From Spisula solida (Eukaryota > Mollusca > Bivalvia > Venerida > Mactridae), in NCBI GenBank assembly GCA_947247005.1, contig OX365948.1:3782001-3846000 (forward strand): a DNA stretch of 64,000 nucleotides, written 5' to 3'. The position numbers were made by a program, and so were the translations under genes. Numbering within the stretch: the first letter of the stretch is position 1; every line of letters begins with the position of its first letter. Shown here piece by piece: positions 58,202 through 64,000 of this stretch. The notes below the pieces were generated by a model. The model made no database searches. It was not told where the DNA came from and worked only from the letters and a program-made list of their open reading frames with translations.

Positions 58202-58277
58202 ACGTCGTGTGACGCATTTGACGTCGTGTGACGTATTTGACGTCGTGTAACATATTTGACGTCGTGTAACATATTTG
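58202..58277 (-). promoter_or_regulatory. Tandem 19-bp TGACGT-rich array upstream of copy A
   Basis: Four contiguous 19-bp units at 58202, 58221, 58240 and 58259, of the form ACGTCGTGTGACGTATTTG or ACGTCGTGTAACATATTTG. Units contain TGACGTC or GTGACG words like CRE/ATF half-sites. The array lies 94-169 bp upstream of the start codon of copy A, with a GGAAGTGACG word beside it, so it is probably in or next to the promoter. Its function is inferred. Confidence 0.5.
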
Positions 58278-58974
58278 ACCTCACGCGCAGGCGTTTTGGA
58301 CGTTATTATACTTCTTGAAAACTCCGGACGGACGACGCTTTGTTCATATTGCTTATATGATCACTCACTAGTATCCATTTCGCCGGACGAGACCCGTAGG
58401 CCAAGTGCTATCCTTTAGTCTTGGAGGCATGTGTATAAATGACAGTGACATATCCGAATTCGGAAACTATGTAAGCCCGAAATGGCCATTCCAGCCAGTA
58501 CGCATTAGCACGCTATGGTTAACTATGAGTACAGTACAATAACTTCATATACCAGTATGCATGCCATGTAAACAACAAAATTGCGGCTACTTTGATGCAT
58601 TGCATCAACAATTTGTCTTGTAATGTATGGCATAAATATCACATACAGTACTTTTATCAATACTTCATGTTACATTCTGTAACGAACTCAAACATTGGCG
58701 CGTACAGAACTTAATCTTAACGTTGAGGCGGAATGCAGATTTTCACTGAAATACACATAATGAGTTCAATGAAATGAATTACGACTAAGCTTTGCATAAA
58801 GACATGCAACAATAACAATAAACAGAAATGTCACATATTTTCGCGATCCAAATGAAAACTGACTCTTACGGACTTAAACCCATACATGATTGATAAATAC
58901 TAGGTAAATTGATAAGTAACTGAGGTACATCGTGTTATAATATAGTTTAACTGCCTATGAACAGTGGCTACATT
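58278..58974. other. Unassigned sequence with a dispersed repeat (58425-58516)
   Basis: Contains a degraded copy of the 48285-48385 repeat (CCGAAATGGCCATTCCAGCC, GCATTAGCACGCTATGGTT). No gene was recognised between the promoter of copy A and the long minisatellite. Confidence 0.5.
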
Positions 58975-60930
58975 TGAACGCTTACTGTAGAGTCTAGCTG
59001 CATACAAACATGAACTGTACAGTTCAGCTAAATTCAAACATTGGGTGCATAGTTCAGCTATATACAAACGCGGGTTGAATAGTAATAGACCTATCAATGT
59101 TTTCCCCCAGGGGAGGGGGACGGCTGGCTGACCCAGGAGAATTTGCCATTTTTACTTTTTCAAAGTCTAAATTCCCACCCTAGAGCAAGGGCAATTTGTC
59201 AAAATCCCCACACTTGGTGATGCTTTATTCCACCCCCGGGATCAAAATTTCGACCAAAGTCTAATTTCCCGGGACTCGGCACTATTCTGTCGGTCAAATT
59301 CTCACCTCTCGGGAACAGCCTTTTGTCAAAAGTCTCGTGTATGAAAACCCCCCACCCCCTCCCCCCTGGGGGAAAACATTGACTGCATAGTTCAGCAGCA
59401 AAAAGACACCAACTGTGTGTATAGTTCAGCTGATTACTAACTCTGACTGCATAGTTCAGCAGCAAAAAGACACCAACTGTGTGTATAGTTCATCTACTTA
59501 TAAACTCTGACTGCATAGATCGGCTACATACAAACACCCACTGTGCAGTTCATCTACTTATATATAAACTCTTGACTGCATAGGTCTGCGGCAAACAACA
59601 CTCGCTATATTGTTCAGCTGTATGCAAAGGCTGACTGCATAGTCCGGCTGCATACACACTGACTGTATAATTCGGCTGCATACACACTGACAGTATAGGT
59701 CGGCTGCATACAAACACTGACTTTATAGTTCGGCTTCATACACACTGACTATAAAGTTCGGCTGCATACACACTGACTGTACAGTTCAGCTGCATACAAA
59801 CACTGACTGCAAAGTTCGGCTGCATACACACTGACTATAAAGTTCGGCTGCATACACACTGACTGTATAGTTCAGCTGTATACAAACACTGGCTGCAAAT
59901 TTCGGCTGCATACACATATTAACTGTACAGTTCAGTGGTGTACAAACACCGACTGCATAGTTCGGCACAATAAAAACAATGACTGCATAGTTCGACTACA
60001 TACAAACACCGACTGCATAGTTCGGCACAATAAAAACACTGACTCCATAGTTCGGCTGCATACAGACATTGACTGCATAGTTCAGCAGCATACAACACTG
60101 ACTATATAGTTCGGCTGCATACACACACTGACTGTATAGTTTGGCTGCCTACACACTGACTGAATAGTTTGACTGCTTAAACACTGACTGTACAGGTCGG
60201 CTGCATACAAACACTAACTGCATTGTTCAGCAGCATACAACACTCATTGTTTTGTTCTACTGCATGCAAACACCGATTGCTTAACTCTGACTGCATAGTT
60301 GGGCTGCATACGCAATCATTGTATAGTTCAGCTGCATGTAAACCCTCACTGTAATATTCAGCTGCTTACACACACTTCTTTATAGTTCGGCTGCATACTA
60401 ACACTGACTGCAAAGCTCAGCTGATACACATATAAGGTGTATAGCTCAGCTGTATACAAACATTTGCTGCTTGATTCAGCTAGATACAAATATTGACTGC
60501 TACGTTTGGCTCCCATCAAACCTTGAATATATAGGAACGCTGCATACAAACACTGAATGTATAGTACAGCTGCATACAAACACTGACAGTATAGTTCCAT
60601 GATAAACAAACACTGGCTGTACGTATATATAGCTCGGTTACATACACACTGATGGTATATTTCAGCTGCATACAAACGTAAAATGGCTGCATAGTACAGC
60701 AGCATACAAACACTGACAGTATAGTTCACATACATAAAAACATTGGGCTCGTAGTTCAGCTGCATACAAACACTAACAGTATAATTCATGTACATACAAA
60801 CATTGGGCTCGTAGTTCAGCAGCGTACAAACACTGACACCATAGTTCAGCTGCATACAAACACTAGATATATAATTTCGCAGCTTATAAATACTGACTGA
60901 CAAGTGAATACAGCTGCGTAAAAATACTGA
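58975..60930. repeat. Diverged minisatellite, about 30-33 bp units, between the gene copies
   Basis: Many irregular units around TATAGTTCAGCTGCATACAA plus ACACTGACTGCA, with much variation in length and sequence, in contrast to the near-uniform arrays elsewhere. A MITE interrupts it at 59095-59381. Long minus-strand frames across it (for example 60358-60993) are repeats of the unit and not genes. Confidence 0.93.
59095..59381. mobile_element. MITE inserted in the minisatellite
   Basis: CAATGTTTTCCCCCAGGGGA at the left and CCCCCTGGGGGAAAACATTG at the right are inverted ends of about 20 bp. The interior is rich in AAATTTC and CCCGGG words and lacks coding sequence. Minisatellite units lie on both sides. 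Confidence 0.85.
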
Positions 60931-61445
60931 ATTTATAAACAAGCTGCAGACACACTTACCATTGAGTTCCGATGCATTAGCTGTTTTCTTCAATGTTTAG
61001 TTGCAGATAAACACCAACGGTAAGGGACGCCTTCATATAAACACCAGAAAGGGTTGGCTGTACGTGAGTACAATGTATAACTATCAGCTGTACATAAGTA
61101 CTAACTGTACGTTTCAGCTTTATATAGACACCAGCTGTAGGGTAAGCTGTCAGTAAACATCAGATTATGTAATGTTAAGCTTCACATATACACCAGCAGA
61201 GGTAATGTCTATATATATTATATAGTCACATCATCGCACTGATGGCAGCGGTGACAAACTGTGGTATATTAGCTAGGATCGACACACCTGATATTCAGAC
61301 AACTTTTACACTTGCAGTTACAATGTACAAGTGCATTATAAAACTGTTATCAAATAAATACAAGAAAAAGACATCATAAACAGTATTGGGCATTTATTTT
61401 GCTATATTACAACGACTAAATACTTTTACCAAAGACATCACAACA

Positions 61446-63794
61446 TCATCCAACAGTCATTTCTCTATTTGTAACGCCACCTGCAAAACAAATTTATACA
61501 TTATGTACATGAACTCGTGTACATTATAATTTCAGAATGAAAGTGGTTTAATCATATATGTATACAGAAATACGTTTTTCTGGAAATAATTACTACAGCC
61601 ATTATATCATCTAGTACTTGTGACAATATGGGATGTGTAGTTATGAACTATAAACATCAACTTGGAATGGGTCATAAAAGAATTCTTATATTCGTATATA
61701 CTAGTATTAACATACTTTAGTTTAAACATGACAACAAAGATTGCGTCATACCACTGTAATCTCTGTGGAGACTGCTTCGGCAAAAAACGCCCAAAACACC
61801 GAAACAGTCATCATCATCATCACCAACATCATCATCAACCTCATCATCATCAACAGCATAATCATGATCGTCAATCTGTTTCTTCATATCGTCTTTACAC
61901 ACAGTAGCATCTACTTGTAATGGCTCCGGCTGGTACACGGTCATTGTTTTATGTTTCATAGCGATAACCATTGAACTACCAATAGTATCGTGGGAAGTGT
62001 CATCTTTCACAGCTATCGTCATTCGACGGCAAGTAGGTTCGTCTTTAAATGAGACATACTTAGATTATTATAATTGTTGAAGTAATACACGTATAAACGT
62101 ACACTCCTATTTGTAGCGTTTTAGTAAATTTAAGAATATAAAGATATTTACTTATGTACCATGTCTATGTGAATATGGATACGACAGAAATGTATGTTGC
62201 ATTTTAAGATCATTTCGCGATTGTTATATTAATTCTTAATTCGAGCTTGTGTACTTTGATTAACCATTTAAAATACATGTACAAGACAGTTAGACGTTAG
62301 TCACCTACCTTTAACATTGTTCAACTGCAACCATCCTTTGGTCCTTATTGTATCGTTAGGTTCATCAGCTACTACAACACCAGTGCATACATGGGGCTGT
62401 GCTATTTGGGCAGGAAATGTGGTGTGAACATGTATTAGGCAATCAATTGATTCCACCAGTTTCCGTATTTGATAAAATGGCTCAACAAACAACTCTGAAA
62501 TTCAAAAAAAATATATTTTTGTAAATCTCTTTATGTATAATGATCATTGTACAAAATGTATATATAACACGAAAGCATGTCGCCATTTCACAAGTTCTCT
62601 TCCTTTAATTCTTTGTTAATTCCTTCTTCGAGTAAAAAAGAAGAAGATATTACCCCGGCAGAAGAACACGGAAAACGGAGACGTTCTCCTCAGTATGTTT
62701 CTATGTCAGGACAAGGGTGGAAATGTAAATATACTCAAAGTCTTTCGTGTTGAAAATGACTGGTTTGATGTGATTTCAAAGGGTAAAGATTACTTATAAT
62801 ATAATGTGCACAAAAATTATATATGCACGAACCTGCAATTGTATTCCTCACTCTTTTTACAATTCGTTTAATATGTGACAGTCGAACACCATGGCCATAT
62901 TGCTCAACCAAACAGTTTACAATGTCGTTTAATGCTGCGTTGACGAATGTGTCCCTTCCAGGTTCGGATAACTTCTTCAATTGTTGGCGCAAGGTCACTG
63001 TTTGTATTTTGATGTCACGACGTGATTTATTATCGCCAACGTCTTTGACTACCTTCTTGGAGTTTGGTGGTTTGTCGTTTAAAGAAGCTAAAATTGAAAA
63101 TGAGCTATATTTATAAGTCAACAGTCAGATGGGGAGCAGCAGTTAGAATTGTTCTTCAAGCACGGCCCTATTTGATAATGGCAGCTAGTCGTTGTTATCG
63201 CTGTTTAGCATCCAGGGAGGAGGGTATTCTTAATTGGTATTTTATCACTTGGAGTACAATGAGTTTAGCTTAAAAAGCACAAGTTTCAATTGTAAAATTT
63301 AAAGCATTACGCAGCGCTTCTATATACCACAGTAAAGATACAAAATGTATTTAACATTACAAGAAAATGTAGATATAGTGTTTTTAAGAACACCAAGCAA
63401 GTATGTCAGTACTCTTCTCAGTGTGCTCTAAAACAGTATCATGTTTACAACATTATTCGTGATAAATGATTGATATCAGAAAGAAATACGTAATATATTA
63501 GTCTATTCGAATTTTACTAATTGAGTATTGAGTTATTTCATTGTTTTTACTTTTAATTCTCTGCGATATCGTGTTTGTCACAGAGATAACATTACCTATG
63601 ATACAATGCATTAACAATTCAATACTAACCGTTTACATCCATGTTCTTAAAGTAATCTTCCCGCTGTCTGTTAGCCAACTTCAGCAGTACACGCTGTTCT
63701 GCTGTTCTGTATTGCTCAGTAGTGATCGGTGCCCATGTGAGTAAAGCTTTTACTACTTTGAAATCTCTGTCGGGATTTGTTGGAAAGCTTACAC
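61446..63794 (-). pseudogene. Unrecognised eight-exon gene, copy B (exons 3-8 in window), exon 4 deleted
   Basis: A near-identical tandem copy of the gene at 54245-58108, offset by about 7.2 kb. Exons present are 63794-63637 (exon 3), a remnant of exon 4 near 63428-63396, 63087-62833, 62494-62309, 62042-61752 and 61480-61446. Exons 1 and 2 would lie beyond 64000. Exon 6 is intact here (GGA where copy A has TGA). Exon 4 has lost about 77 bp including its 3' end and splice donor, and reading on meets a stop within 14 codons; skipping it would shift the frame. Amino-acid changes against copy A include Val to Leu and Glu to Asp in exon 3 and three changes in exon 7. The acidic tail is kept. As it stands, copy B should not make the full protein. 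Confidence 0.8.
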
Positions 63795-64000
63795 CTGAAA
63801 ATGCAAGTATAAACGTTAGGAAGCAGTAAATATAAAACCGGACGAAATGGTAATACACTCAAGGAGCCCTGAAATAAACAGTGGATTGACTGGAAATGGT
63901 GGTATGTATTGACAAGTGTGCCTTGAAATCATGTAATTGTGTTTAAAAGCATTATGCACATGTATATGATGTAGTGAAACTGTGAAAATCTTGATTTTAT

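Larger units (their letters stand above)
53485..64000. repeat. Tandem segmental duplication, unit about 7.2 kb
   Basis: Sequence from about 53485 rightward reappears from about 60700 with few differences, at an offset of 7201-7202 bp up to the exon 4 deletion of copy B. It includes the 3' flank, exons and introns of the unknown gene. The duplicated block begins inside the minisatellite, which suggests unequal crossing-over between array units. The right border is outside the window. Confidence 0.92.

Noticed and set aside
60358..60993. A 211-codon minus-strand frame rich in Tyr, Cys and Val
   Set aside because: It is read through a 30-33 bp tandem repeat; no splice sites or domain, and the repeat unit explains the composition.

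Overview
The window is eukaryotic nuclear DNA, most likely from a bivalve or related mollusc. Genes are split by GT-AG introns, the sequence is AT-rich, and it is full of minisatellites, tRNA-headed SINEs, TA-target inverted-repeat elements and (GTCC)n-bearing elements of the AGCTCACCTG type that are common in molluscan genomes. The species cannot be fixed from the sequence.

Four genic regions can be assembled exon by exon, with phases that close. (1) A minus-strand EF-hand protein gene (5801 to about 21219, nine coding exons found, 590 codons, first exon uncertain). (2) A plus-strand, apparently intact AGPAT5-like lysophosphatidic acid acyltransferase gene (32347-42914, eight exons, 370 aa) with both catalytic motifs. 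(3) and (4) Two tandem copies, about 7.2 kb apart, of an unrecognised minus-strand eight-exon gene (405 codons). Copy A (54245-58108) carries an in-frame TGA in exon 6. Copy B (61446 to beyond the window end) lacks most of exon 4 including its splice donor. Each copy is broken where the other is intact.

The rest is repeats. From 1 to 4590 a 43-bp minisatellite is split by two TA-flanked elements, one carrying a third element. From 8161 to 11466 a 3.3-kb inverted-repeat element holds another such element plus a palindromic minisatellite. From 16577 to 19606 two minisatellites squeeze a 74-nt exon between them. From 23627 to 31157 a DNA element with inverted ends is interrupted by a full-length Tx1/L1-like LINE (13-bp target duplication, poly(A) tail), itself interrupted by a pogo-like MITE. 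The AGPAT5 introns hold more SINEs, MITEs and three arrays, one of which has amplified the end of exon 6 with its splice donor. From 43 to 53 kb lie several families of short-TIR elements with internal tandem units and old non-LTR remnants. A minisatellite of about 2 kb separates the two copies of the unknown gene.

The genes do not form an operon or an obvious pathway. The EF-hand gene and AGPAT5 point away from each other, with the transposon cluster between their 5' ends.
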